DNA from: Membranipora membranacea
Lineage: Eukaryota; Bryozoa; Gymnolaemata; Cheilostomatida; Membraniporidae
DNA: 64,000 nt
Assembly (NCBI GenBank): GCA_914767715.1
Contig: OU612069.1
Location: 18,907,387-18,971,386 of the forward strand
Direction of reading: 5' to 3'
Shown here: positions 23,449 to 34,500 of the stretch, piece by piece
Numbering within the stretch: the first letter of the stretch is position 1
Layout of the letters: the number at the start of each line of letters is the position of its first letter
Program-made: the position numbers and the translations under genes
The notes under the pieces: generated by a model
What the model saw: the letters and a program-made list of their open reading frames with translations, nothing else
Database searches by the model: none
Told to the model about the DNA's origin: nothing

Positions 23449-23675
23449 TGCTTCTCGGCCTATTGGTTAAGATCAAAGTGTCACTGCCAATGGCCGATTA
23501 GAGCCAGTTCAGTTTTGGCAGCTCGCTGCACACTTATGATTAGGAGGTCCTCTATGGCCTCACCTCTAGGATGCATCCTAGTTTTCTAGGATGTATCACA
23601 TTCTCAGTATGAGGATTAGAGCACCTTGCGTCCCTCTTTAGGGGCAGCCAAATCTTCTGTTTCTTACCAAACAGC
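23449..23675 (+). mobile_element. U2-snRNA-headed short retroelement or retropseudogene with target duplication
   Basis: The element begins with GCTTCTCGGCC, then two mismatches within TTGG, then TTAAGATCAAAGTGT. This closely follows the conserved 5' end of U2 snRNA (stem-loop I and the region pairing with U6). Further on, GTCCTCTAT (23547-23555) matches U2 stem IIa, but the spacing is longer than in U2 and the rest has diverged, including a perfect 16-base palindrome CTAGGATGCATCCTAG. The 15-base sequence ATGTGCTGTGTTAAT flanks the element perfectly on both sides (23434-23448 and 23676-23690), as expected for target-primed reverse transcription. There is no poly(A) tail. Confidence 0.75.
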
Positions 23676-23787
23676 ATGTGCTGTGTTAATCAATAATTGA
23701 GAGAGGTCACAATACAAAGTCACAAATGAAAGAGTCAGAAGAACAGATGTATCACAGAATAATGAGCAGCTACTGCTATTAATAAAT

Positions 23788-23852
23788 AACAATTAGAAGC
23801 GAGTTGATAATTCTATAAATTTTATAGAATTATCAACTTGCTTCTAATTGTT
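23788..23852. repeat. Near-perfect hairpin with 32-base arms
   Basis: The arms are inverted copies beginning AACAATTAGAAGC and ending GCTTCTAATTGTT with one mismatch and essentially no loop. Probably a minimal foldback element. Its position in intergenic sequence does not suggest a terminator. Confidence 0.8.
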
Positions 23853-24399
23853 TGCCAACAATGGACAATGACAAAGTGTAAACCAATTTATTTTGATCCA
23901 GTTTAGTTTAATGGTTGTCAACCAAGGTTCTAAGGCTACATATTAAGGAAGACAAGGTTAAAATACTTTCACAGAAAGTATACGGGCTTTAGACATGTTA
24001 TCACCACTGAAGTAGTTTTTTATGAATGTATGGATCCTTCTATTCTACTCATGAGCAGCTATCTATTCATGTAAAAAGCAAAGAACTTATAGTATCACAG
24101 AGAGGACATACTAAACATCAAGGATCTGCCCTACAGTGACAATGAAGGGATCAAATGGAGACATTTTGATAATATCACCACCCCCTAACAACGGGAAATC
24201 ACTCATCTCATGGTCACAACTATTATAAGTCATAGGCTTTCTCATAACATCAGGAAAGTATAAGAAAAAATAATAGAAAGAAAAAAAGTCTTTGTTAGTT
24301 ATCTGCCTCAGCCAACATTAAAGTGTCTAGGAAAGCAAAAAACAACCACTTTTCATATCAAAGTAAATACTTATACATTTATACACTGTAAAAACTAAA

Positions 24400-25018
24400 G
24401 ATACGAATACGGTACCAAAAAAGGTATATTGAGGGTACCAAAATTTGTGACAACATAATATGTGAAAAGTTACACCCCAATGTGCTACTTGCATACCTTC
24501 TTGAAGGCCTTGACGTACCTTGTTTAGTGGTACGCTCATGTACTATGTGTTATGACGTAGAATAATTGTGTCAGGACGTAGAATTGTGTCAGGACGTAGA
24601 ATAATTAAACCAAAATATAGGACCAAATATGGTAAAACAAGATTTTTAAACCAATTCATTTCATTTAGTAAAGTGTAATAATATATATCAATCAATCACA
24701 AGCATACTGTAAAAATTTTTCTCCCAACTGATTATCATTTCTGTCCATATCTATAAATATTTTTCTTTCTTTTTTGTTTTGTTTATGAGGTCAAAAAGTT
24801 GTTATTTTCCTTTGTTTATGACATACTTACGCATATGAAAACCTTAATAAAAACATTATAATAATAATAAAAAATGAAATGGTACAGAATTACATATCGT
24901 TTCTAGTACCCTCTTATGGTACGGTCATGCTAAGAAAAAGGGTACCTATGTTGTCACAAATTGTTTACCCTTTTTAGTACCCTTTCAATGGTCCGGTCTA
25001 TGAACCGTATTTTATTCC
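24400..25018. mobile_element. Inverted-repeat element with GGTACC-rich ends
   Basis: The pair TTTGTGACAACATA (24449-24462) and TATGTTGTCACAAA (24947-24960) is inverted. Further GGTACC/GGTAC-containing blocks pair outward to roughly 24405 and 25010. The centre is AT-rich and non-coding. Confidence 0.6.
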
Positions 25019-25424
25019 AGGAACTGTACCCACCAGTACTTGTCATTATGCAACATGCAGGAATTAGAAATAATATTATAGGAACATTGATTGCATTCTG
25101 AATTACATAAATAGACAGAGCTAAGATAGGAGACAATTTAAACTATAAATAAATAAGCAAAGCAATACAAGAAAATCCATCAATAGACCTAAAAAAGGCA
25201 TGCCGACTTGTATGGTTCATTGCGGAATAGATAGGTTAGCATTGAGCCTATTATTGAGCCTATTCATTGCATTGAATTATCAAGGGCATCGGCAGGATCT
25301 GATATTAGAGGAAAATTGTACTAAATTCTGACCGTAGACAGCTTAATCATAATAAAAGACATAAAATATTACAAGAGATGCAAAAAAAGAGTTGTGACTG
25401 CAGCCACTTTGATTTTTGACTTAC

Positions 25425-27895
25425 ATTTTAAGCCTGCACAATATTCTATCAGGGTCATACAGTTTTTTGGCTGGTAATGTATTGCCAGAATATGGTGCAG
25501 GCTGAAGAATGCAGCAAGAGACGATCTCTGAATAATCTCAGTTCTGTTGAGCGATATGGTGATGCTGTTCTCCTGTATTACTAACGCTAGCTTCTTGGAC
25601 ACATCTTGCAGCTGCGAAAGAATCACACAGAAAATGTTAATATGTATCAAAAACTCACATTCATTTATAGTCTCGATACCCTATGATACCGTGTGAGAAA
25701 CCATGATGTTGCTTGTTTTTTTTGTCTCAGTATCAGTACGGGTCTACGGACTTGATCCTGATGGGGCACAGGAGCATTTGAGGTCGGATGCTCTTTCTGA
25801 CACCACCGTGACATGCCGGGAATCTAACACAGGACCTCTCGATTGAAAGACCCATGCCTTACCCATAGCGCCACAAAATAGTACAAATAAGTGGTGTTGA
25901 TACATAATAAGCCTTTGCCAAAGACGCATAACAGTGACTGTGTCAGTGAAAGGTTATAACATGTACCTTTTCATCTAACCAGGTAAAATAAGTATTAAAA
26001 CACTCTTGCCCCTTCTAAAAATCAGGGTTATTTGGGAGGCGGTGCAACAAACCATTTCCATCGATACTGAGACAGAAAAATAATCAATTCAAAGTCCCTT
26101 GTTTGTCAGAAACACTAGATATGATATACACAAACTTACATCTTCTTTCTCATAGTAGAGGTGATTCTGAATTTCTCCTATCCTTAACGGCAACAGCATC
26201 AGGCCAAATGTACTGAGAGACATATCATCATCTATAAACAGAAATATGACTGACATAAAATTATGAAACAGAGTGCCCTACACAAGTTTAGTATTACCAG
26301 CTCATTTACCACTCTCAAGGTGTTCAATTTTTACCATGGGTGCTTTTTGGTACTTTCACCTATAAGTGAGTATTTATTGCAATTGGGTGCATCTTAATCC
26401 TTCACCCAATATTCCTATATTCTATCCATAGAGTTATTATATACTCTAGAGTGGACAATGCAGTGCTGAAAACGTCCTACTTAATTATTGCGAAATTCAT
26501 GACGCGACGCAATCTGGTTGTGCATGGCTAGTGCCTGTATCATATAAGTTATCATTGAGAATATAGGAATTGAGCATGAAAATTTATGTTTTAGAGCGCT
26601 AATACCCATTTCTTTGGAAAATTTTTCAAGTCACACCATGTGGAACACTTGTAGGTATTTCCACTTGCAGCTAATGGGTGCAAGTGAAATACCTACAAGT
26701 GTTCCACATCGTGTGCCATGAATTTCTTTCCAAAAAAATGGCTTTAAGTGCTCTAAAACTTAAATTTGCATACCCAATTCCTAAATTCTCAATGATAAAT
26801 TATATGATACAGGCACTGGTCATGCACAACCAGATTGCGTCGCGTCATGGATTTAGCAATAATTAAGTAGGACAAGAACTGATGCTATTTTTGTACACAT
26901 TGTCCACTCTAGAGTATATAATAACTCTATGATCCTATCCCAAAATACAATTCAGATCAGGTTGACTATTTAATATAATTGATATCTAACTGCTCATCCT
27001 GGGATTTCTGGTTTGATGTTGCATTGTGGGAATGGTTTCGGTCTGCTCTATTAGATCATTTTTATCTTAAGAAAAATAGTTACTTTGTCCTTGATGTTTC
27101 TTCAAATAGGGCTGAGCTTTCTTATATTCTTTTAGCATAGTTCGGCAAGCCTTGCCAAGCGTAACCAGCAACTTCTCAACCCCTGTCTCAAACACTTTGG
27201 AGGCTGGACACCTTCCCATTCCCAATCCACATTAAACAGCCGTCAGTTTGAGAGCTTCAGTGTACATCTGCAATAGAAAAGGCAAATAAATATATTATAG
27301 CTTATTGGTCATTGAATTGTAAACATAAGTGACCCTTTCTGTCAGGGGGTTTATTGGAATTATACTAATTGCAACAAGTCAAGTCGCCATAGTAATGAGT
27401 ATCTCAAAACATTGGATGTAACAGTCGTAATCACTTGACTGTGGTCCTCAGTCACATTTAAAAGAGACAGGCTTACGTGCTCAGTTGTGAACAAGTCTGG
27501 CCATTTCCTCATCTCAGACACTGGATCGAGAACTGGAGCAATAATGTTCTGCATCCGCATCTCCCGTGTTGTGGCCAACATTTCATGCACTTTCTCGCTG
27601 TATGGTGCAGTTTGGACATATTTGATCTCTGTATTAGCAGCTGCAGCACTAGGAACCTAAAAATATAGCCACAGTTATTGATAAACTTAAATCTTGCAAT
27701 ACGTTTGTTGCGTAGCAGCGTTATTGTCTTTTCACCGGTGATGGCGGTTGAAAAGCTTCTGCAGCAGCACTGGAGGTATTCGTCCGCCTTTTCTTGGCAG
27801 TAGTGTATTTCTGCCTCATCTCTAGCACCTCAGGGCTCACCAGGTTCTTTCGATAGTCTTTGAACTTTCGTTTGAGCTTCTTCCTCCAAAGATCG
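25425..27895 (-). CDS. Unrecognised gene, five internal exons, one in-frame stop
   Basis: Minus-strand exons in order: 27736-27895, 27477-27656, 27084-27267, 26140-26231, 25425-25611. All splice sites are GT-AG and all phases match, for about 235 residues. The first exon is Lys/Arg-rich (DLWRKKLKRKFKDYRKN), which suggests a nuclear or nucleic-acid-associated protein. The later exons look helical (SLSTFGLMLLPLRIGEIQNH; SSLAAFFSLHHILAIHY). The chain begins and ends mid-gene, so more exons lie on both sides. An in-frame TAA (27232-27234) interrupts the third exon 11 codons after its acceptor, while the frame stays good afterwards. The gene may be a pseudogene, the stop may be an allele, or the third exon may be spliced differently. 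No family recognised. Confidence 0.55.
25744..25880 (-). mobile_element. tRNA-derived SINE (head region)
   Basis: Read on the minus strand, a tRNA-like head starts near 25877 with GTGGCGCTATGGGTAAGGC (A-box region). A B-box-like AGAGGTCC..GTTAGATTCCCGG follows at 25815-25840, where the usual TTCGA is changed to TTAGA. The body continues towards 25744. It lies about 130 bases upstream of the minus-strand exon 25425-25611, in the intron of that gene. Confidence 0.6.
26427..26931. mobile_element. 505-bp near-perfect palindromic foldback element
   Basis: The terminal 34 bases (26427-26460 and 26898-26931) are perfect inverted copies. The arms pair, with few mismatches, almost to the centre near 26679, where ACCTACAAGTGTTCCA pairs with its complement at 26643-26658. 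It sits in the minus-strand gene's intron between exons 27084-27267 and 26140-26231. If transcribed, the intron would carry a hairpin with arms of about 250 bases. Confidence 0.85.
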
Positions 27896-28000
27896 CTGTG
27901 TGGTGTAAAATCATTATTGTTCAGAGTGAACCAGTTTCTCCATGAACAGGTTTTGATTTTTGAGTACAGACATGTTAGATGACATGAAGTGAAGCTGATA

Positions 28001-30525
28001 CCCAGGGGGGACTCACCAAAATTTACCCATCATGCTCGGCCTAAAAACACGTTTAAGGGGGTGTTTTGGAGAGTTGGAGCTGCAATGTAAAATCTATAAA
28101 TAAGGGGTAGTTGTGCACAACACACCAAGTGCAAAGGGCTAGGATCAATGTATGCTTATAGTGCTAGTCAAAAGGGGGTAGATCCTGTGCTATTCAGAGT
28201 GATAAGGCCCCTCTCATGTCAAGTTGCTGGATGGGAACCTAACCAATCTGATTGATGACAAGTTTATGAGCTGAAGATGTTTACACACAACCAGGGAACA
28301 ATCTTTTCTTCCCCTTGACCTCAGAAACCGGATATAGGACCATAAACATCTACAGGTAAATATAACTCAAAAGTATTAACATTATCATACTGCTTGCAGT
28401 ATGATTTCAGACTATGACCTTCATACAACCTTCCTTCAATTTGTCATCTGCAATTGGCGTGTGGGAAAATGGAAGGAATGGAGGTTATTTTGAGATCAAT
28501 TTTAGGTGATTCTACATGTGCAGAAGAAGTTGTAACTCTGTTCAAAGGTAAGTGAAAGTGTAAAAAGTGGTTAAAGAGGTCACATAAACATCAATAGGAT
28601 TTAGAAATGAATGATATTTATTTGGTAAAAGCTAAAAGTTTTAGTAACTTCTCCATCACCCAGTCACTCACAGTCACACACAACAATCAAAAATTCACAC
28701 CATCTTTAAATTCTTTGCCTATACTAGGCCTATATTATATCAGTCCCTTTTCAGCCACAGGAGGAATTTGATTACCTTAACCTTGCAGTCAAGTTTGCTA
28801 CTAGGGCTAGTTTTCTACCATATTTATTTCCTTTTTTTGATTTATACTGCTGTCACTGTGCATGTGGTGCCCTGTGGTAAAGTTAAAAGTAGTCATGGCG
28901 TCAGAAGGAATTACTAAGGGCTGCTCCTTTTAGCTGTGGAGTAGTTAGTGGCATCGGGCCGACGAAAATCTTTTGAAATTTGAGACCCAAAAAGAGACAT
29001 TCTGGTACATACCAGCCAACTTCTATGGATGAGCAACACCAAGCATGATACCAAAAATATTTAACAGCAACAGCCTCCTGCCTGGGCCCCGATTGAAAGT
29101 TCTAGCGATAAAAGAAAACTTTGAGTTCCAATTGTTAAAAAAAAAATTTTAAACCTCCCAAGGGGTGCTCACTTGAGTACCCCTTCTGACGCCCATGCCT
29201 TCTTTTGTAAGTTTAGTCAACCGGTCAGTCTGGCAGTAGCATTTCTGTTCACTCTATAGGCCTATGTATCAATGACCTCTGTTGTAGATGAAATGATAAC
29301 AGCACAGTCGTTGAAAATGATGACGGATATGGAGGTTGAGGAGGTACTGGCCATGATAAGAGTCAGAGGAGCTAGAGCTCTAGTGAGAACCAAACTCAAA
29401 GATCTGCGGGCTGAAGTGAAGGTAGATGTTCAAACCATGTGCGCTCACTGAAACATGATTCAAGCACACAGTTGTGTCTGTGTTCTGTATTCCTGTGTTC
29501 TGTATTGCTCTTGAGTGGACATATATCACAAGGAAATTAATCATCACTTGTAAGGAATGTTCTGTGAGAGAATGCGGAGTATAGGATGTCAGTGGGGACG
29601 CGGTTAGCATGCTCTGTCTAATTTTCTACCATTTTTATGCATGTTGCATCTGGTCTATTTACGGCCCGTTACATACCACTCTGTGCTTACAGTTCTGTCT
29701 TTACCAAGTCTTAAAACCTGTTTCGCCATCGGTGGTGGGAAAGCTAATATTTTATTGTCTCAAATGTGATATTTTACGTAACACTGACTGACTGTAATCT
29801 CAAACTTCACATTTTTACTATCGGGAGACTACTGTAGCCACAGACATTGCCGTTGTCTCAGCTGCTAATCAGCCACCTGCTCAGAACAGTGATGAAGATG
29901 TGATAGTTGTGGAGTCGGTCATTGACGGGCAAGACCAATCTATACCTAAAAAAAAGCCGAGAACAGAAGTAGAAATAGGCCCAGGGCAGCATGTGCTAGA
30001 GCTTCAACCCCTGTGCCTGACGAACAGGAGGATGCCGATGGCAGGGCAGTAGTGGACATTGAACCACAGCCAGGTGCTCGGTCTCAGAGGAGGAGACCAG
30101 CTATTGTATATGATTGATTAGATTACATTGATTAATTAGATTGACAACCCTCTGTCTTAGCTAGGTTTTCTTACTTTCTCTCTCAGTATTATTGTACCTA
30201 GCTTGTCTCTCTTTTTTTTTAAGAATATGTAAATTGTACTTGTACATATAGCCATAACCTGAGGATAATAATCTCAGAAATATATGCATGGTTTTATACT
30301 GGTTCAAACAATTATACTGTGATGCATCCGTATCTTCACAGGCATGCTCTTTAAATGGGTGCTGAAGTAAGGGGCCTGGATTAGCAAAAATAGGGGTGAA
30401 TATGAGTCCAACGGACACAGTGGAAAGGGTAATGTAGTCAAATCAAGCTAAGCAGTGTTAGGGGGTCGAGGCTTTGTGGGTGGGCCTAGCATGGTGGAGT
30501 TTTTTTCTGGTGAGTCCCCCCTGGG
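28001..30525. mobile_element. 2.5-kb DNA transposon, 17-bp TIRs, 8-bp target duplication
   Basis: The termini are perfect 17-base inverted repeats: CCCAGGGGGGACTCACC at 28001-28017 and its complement at 30509-30525. They are flanked by the perfect 8-base direct repeat AGCTGATA (27993-28000 and 30526-30533). Weaker inverted similarity continues inward, with TAGGCC-type blocks on both sides. An 8-bp duplication fits hAT, P-like or Mutator-like superfamilies, and the CAGGGG within the tip resembles hAT ends. No transposase was found inside, so it is non-autonomous. The inside carries the SAM-like three-exon gene. Confidence 0.85.
28469..30052 (+). CDS. SAM-like domain protein with SUMO-interacting-like motif and NLS, carried inside a DNA transposon
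   Basis: Three phase-compatible exons: 28469-28547 (ATG start), 29288-29421 and 29828-30052 (stop TAG), about 145 residues. Residues about 20-70 (EEVVTLFKDE, SLKMMTDMEVEEV, RALVRTKLKDL) have the spacing and hydrophobic pattern of a SAM-type helical bundle. The third exon has an acidic stretch with DEDVIVVES, like a SUMO-interacting motif, followed by PKKKPR, a likely nuclear signal. An A8 run at 29948-29955 precedes a second good frame (STPVPDEQEDADG, VVDIEPQPG) ending at TGA 30114-30116. One extra A would extend the protein, so the present C-terminus may result from a homopolymer slip. Function unknown; a transposition accessory protein or a captured host gene are both possible. Confidence 0.55.
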
Positions 30526-30855
30526 AGCTGATACTGGTCTAACTAACTCTAAGCTGCTTACTCAAGAATTTGAAACTTTCAGATGACTGGTAATGATATG
30601 TTTAATTGAAGCAACACCTCAGAAACAGAGGTGTGATTTGTGTGCATCTGATAAGGCTTTATAATTTCCTTTGCTTACCATTATGTGCATGTTTGGACAT
30701 GTTAGCTTTTTACTGTATAGTGAATGACTGTATGTGCATATAGCTCTGGATGAGTCAGTTGGTGTTTAGTGTGCACCGTGCTAGCAGTCATTTTGGCTTG
30801 CTCAGGTTTTTACTGAAGTTGCAGAAAAATACATATCCCTTGATTCATACACAGG

Positions 30856-31053
30856 TTGATTCTATTCTACAAGCTATTTCGGCAAAGTGGTGAGTTCTCT
30901 GTGTTGATAGAGAAATTGGATTCAGTTGCAGAGCTCCAAGGAGTGACAGAACTTGTTAAGTTTGTTCCACTTTTCTTGTCTGGTCCAGCATATGCAGTCT
31001 ATCAGCAGTTGGCTGACGAGGACAAGAAAGTCTATGAAAAGCTTAAAGCAGAG
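30856..31053 (+). pseudogene. Ty3/Gypsy-like Gag, N-terminal part, interrupted by an insertion
   Basis: An open frame with a Gag-like helical pattern (VLIEKLDSVAELQGV, PLFLSGPAYAVYQQL, DEDKKVYEKLKAEL), as in the capsid region of metazoan Ty3/Gypsy elements. It stops being Gag-like exactly at a TTAA (31054-31057), where the long-TIR element begins, and its continuation is found in the same frame after that element at 37494. The true start and 5' LTR are not identified. Confidence 0.65.
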
Positions 31054-31142
31054 TTAAAGGCCGATCCCAATGAAGTTATAACTTACTGTATGTTTTTCAT
31101 GAGGTTCTAAGCTCTCATTTGAGCCATTGGACAAAACTCTAC

Positions 31143-31362
31143 TGTAAGAACTGCTAATTGTGATGGCAATGAATAGTCTGTTTATTCTTCTGATACTAAA
31201 TGATGATCTCTAACCAAGAAATCTAAACATCTTCAAGATGGTTGACAATAATAATTGGTATCAAGTTGGGCTGCTGTAATAAGCCACAATAGGGAGTAGA
31301 CAACTCCAAAGTAGTAATGTATAAGTTAGGGAGTACACAACTCCAAAGTAGTAGTCACTACA
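31143..31362 (-). repeat. 3' LTR of the minus-strand Ty3/Gypsy element
   Basis: 220 bases, TG...CA, matching 35887-36106 base for base by eye. Near its right end it contains a short internal repeat, ACAACTCCAAAGTAGTA, present twice. Confidence 0.95.
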
Positions 31363-31541
31363 TCCGCTTTTATGTCAATTACTTTGACGTTGAGCACCAG
31401 GTTCATGGTGGCGGCAACTAAGAATGTTTTGTGTCTCTGTATGTAATTATACTTGTTGTATACTGGAGATATCTGTGTAACATGATTTCTCATGGTGACT
31501 GACTCCACAGTTTCTCATGCTTCTTTTGAAACATCCAGTCA

Positions 31542-34500
31542 CTAGGTGTGGTACTCGGTCACGAAACCATCATATTTAGCTGGCCGATTCTTAGCTCGTA
31601 CAGATTTACGAGGAGTAGGCACATTTGGTTGTGATGAGCTGGGCATATTGGCTGCCTGAGGTATATCTTCGATCTCGACAAGTGCCGGTGGTACTGTAGG
31701 CGGCGTCACTTGAACTGGTCTATCTGTTACCGTCTCAGTATCGTTCTCTGACCTTGGTATTATCGGTATCATCTGTGATGGGCGGGTGGCTACTAAGGCT
31801 CCCTGCGTTTCAGAATCCACGTCCGCATCTACAACAGGTTTCTCAGAGCAGTAATACGGTCTAACATGGCTTATGTTACGCTTATACAGCCGGCCTGCCC
31901 TGGATTTTACAGTGATCTGAGAGCCTTTTATGTCCATTACCACAAATGGATCTGGGTGGAACAGTGTCTGACATTTAGATGGACTATCTCTCTTAACCAA
32001 AACAAAACTGCCTATCTCTAGCTGGTGATTATTGCCACTACCAGTTTCCAACTTCTCGTTACGGGTGGCTATCATCTTATGTTTCATCTCACTATCTCTA
32101 TCTCTAGCTTCAACGTCATCAAAACTATTAGGCAGACTTGGCAAGTTAGTCCTAAGCACACGCCCAAATAACATCTCTGCTGGGCTTTTGCCAGTAATGG
32201 AATGTGGTGTATTACGATATGTAAACAGCCATGTCATGAGGGCACTCTCATAGTCTACCCTATTGTTGTGTGCAATCTGAATACGCTTCATTATGGATCT
32301 GTTTTGTCTCTCCACTTGACCATTGGCCTCAGGCCACCTAGGGGTTGTCAGACACTGTTCGATACCATACCCGGAGCAAAACTCACCATACTCATGAGAG
32401 ATAAACTGTGGCCCGTTGTCACTCTTCATGCTGAGTGGATACCCATGCGTAAAAAATACTGATTTCAGCCAAGAAATAACATCACTAGCTTTTGTGACTG
32501 TCATGAACTTTACTTCGTTCCACCTACTATAATAGTCTGTTAAGACTAGAACTGACTTACCGTTAGACAGGGGACCCAAAAAATCTAAGGCAAGATCTTC
32601 CCATGGTCCATTGGGAAGTTCTGTCACCCTTACTGGCTGCCTATCTAGTGGCTTACTGGTCAACTGACAATCGTGACAGTGTTTAACATACTTGTCTACA
32701 TCAGAGTCGATTCCGGGCCACCAGACTCTTGTTCGTAGATATCTCTTGGTGCCTCCCATCCCACTATGACCCTCGTGAGCTATCTCAAGCATCTTCTGTC
32801 TGAGCTCTTGAGGTACTACTATCCTACCTCCCCTCAAAACTAACTCCCCTATGACACATAACTCATTTTTTATGGCCCTATATACAGCTGGTATATCAAC
32901 ATTGTCGAATGAATTCGCTCTTATAGCTTGTTTTAAGGCCTTAATCTCCTCATCCATATAAGAGACTTCCTCAATATAGCGGGGTGTGATTGCCGATGGC
33001 ACATTGTCCTCCACAACACTACGTACATAGAGCTCAACATTTTCCCTTTCTACCAGGTGTTCAGTCGCCTTTTTCGAACATAGAAGCCTTGACAGGGGGT
33101 CAGCAATATTATCTGAGCTTTTTACGCGAACTATCTCAAAATCATATGACTGTAAACGAAGCTGCCACCTCTCTATACGAAGGGATGTCCTCTTGGTTTT
33201 GTGTCCATAAATGGACTCAAGAGGCTCACAATCAGAAACCACTTTGAACCGACAACCAAAGAGATAATGATGAAACCTCTCACATGCCCAGACAATACCT
33301 AGAGCTTCTTTTTCTGTCTGCATGTATCTTTTCTCGACATCAGACAATGCTCTACTTCCATAGCTAACCACTTTGGGCTCGCCATTTTGAATCTGTACCA
33401 GTATTGCGCCTAGCCCCACAGGACTGGCATCTGTGTACAGCAGAGTCTCACAACTAGTATCGAAGTGAGTCAAAGTATCATGATTACATAAATCAGCCTT
33501 TAGCTGATTGAAAGCCACAATCTCCTTATCTGACAGACATATAGCCTCTCGGGAATTTTTACCCGCTGACAACCTCCTCAACACATCAGTTGTGTGAGAG
33601 TAATGTGGAATAAACTTAGACATATAACTAGTCAAACCGAGGAAACTCTTCAACTCACCAACTGTCTTAGGAACAGCAGCATCTTTGACTGCCTTGACTT
33701 TGCAACCATGGGGATCAATACCCTTGTAACTAAGGAGATGTCCGAGAAACTCTAACTGCTGAACCCCAATCTCACACTTCTTTTTATTCAGAGTCATGTT
33801 AGCCTGCTCTAGACGACTGAACACCTCACCCAGCCTACGATCGTGCTCTTCCCTTGTTTTGGCATGGACAATGATATCATCGGCAAGATTTGCTACACCC
33901 GGCAGGCCTTGGATAATTTTGGCGACCTCCTTCTGGTATATTTCTGGAGCCGCATTTATCCCAAACATGAGTCTCTTATATCTATATAGGCCTAAATGAG
34001 TACTGAAAGTTGTGATATCCCTGGACTCAGGGTGAAGAACAAATTGGTGGAACCCCATGCGCATGTCCAGCTTCGAAAAGTACTGAGCCCCATTCATGTC
34101 ATATAGCATCTCGTCTACGGTGGGGACTGGGTGTTGGTGCCTAACTATAGCCTCATTGGCTCTCCTCATATCAATGCATAACCTAATCTTACCGGATTCC
34201 TTCTTTGGAATGATCACTGCTGGACTTACCCATGATGACCCTGAATGACCTTCGACTTTCTCTATTATATCATGTGCGATAAGCTCATCTAAGTGAGCGG
34301 CTAGTTTATCTCTCAACAACAGTGGCACTCTTCGGAATGGCTGAGCAACAGGCGCTATATCATCTCTAATTGTCAGCTTTATCTCATTCTTAGACTTACC
34401 CAATACCTCTGAGAACAGCCTTGGATATCTAGCTTCATAATCATATAAGCCTACTCTATTTATAATCCTGATTACACCTAGTTGTTTACCTGTTTCATTT

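Larger units (their letters stand above)
22505..25424. other. Intergenic region between the tandem-kinase gene and the minus-strand gene
   Basis: No exon-like open frames seen. It holds the U2-headed insertion, the hairpin and the GGTACC inverted-repeat element. The rest is AT-rich sequence without recognisable content. Confidence 0.5.
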
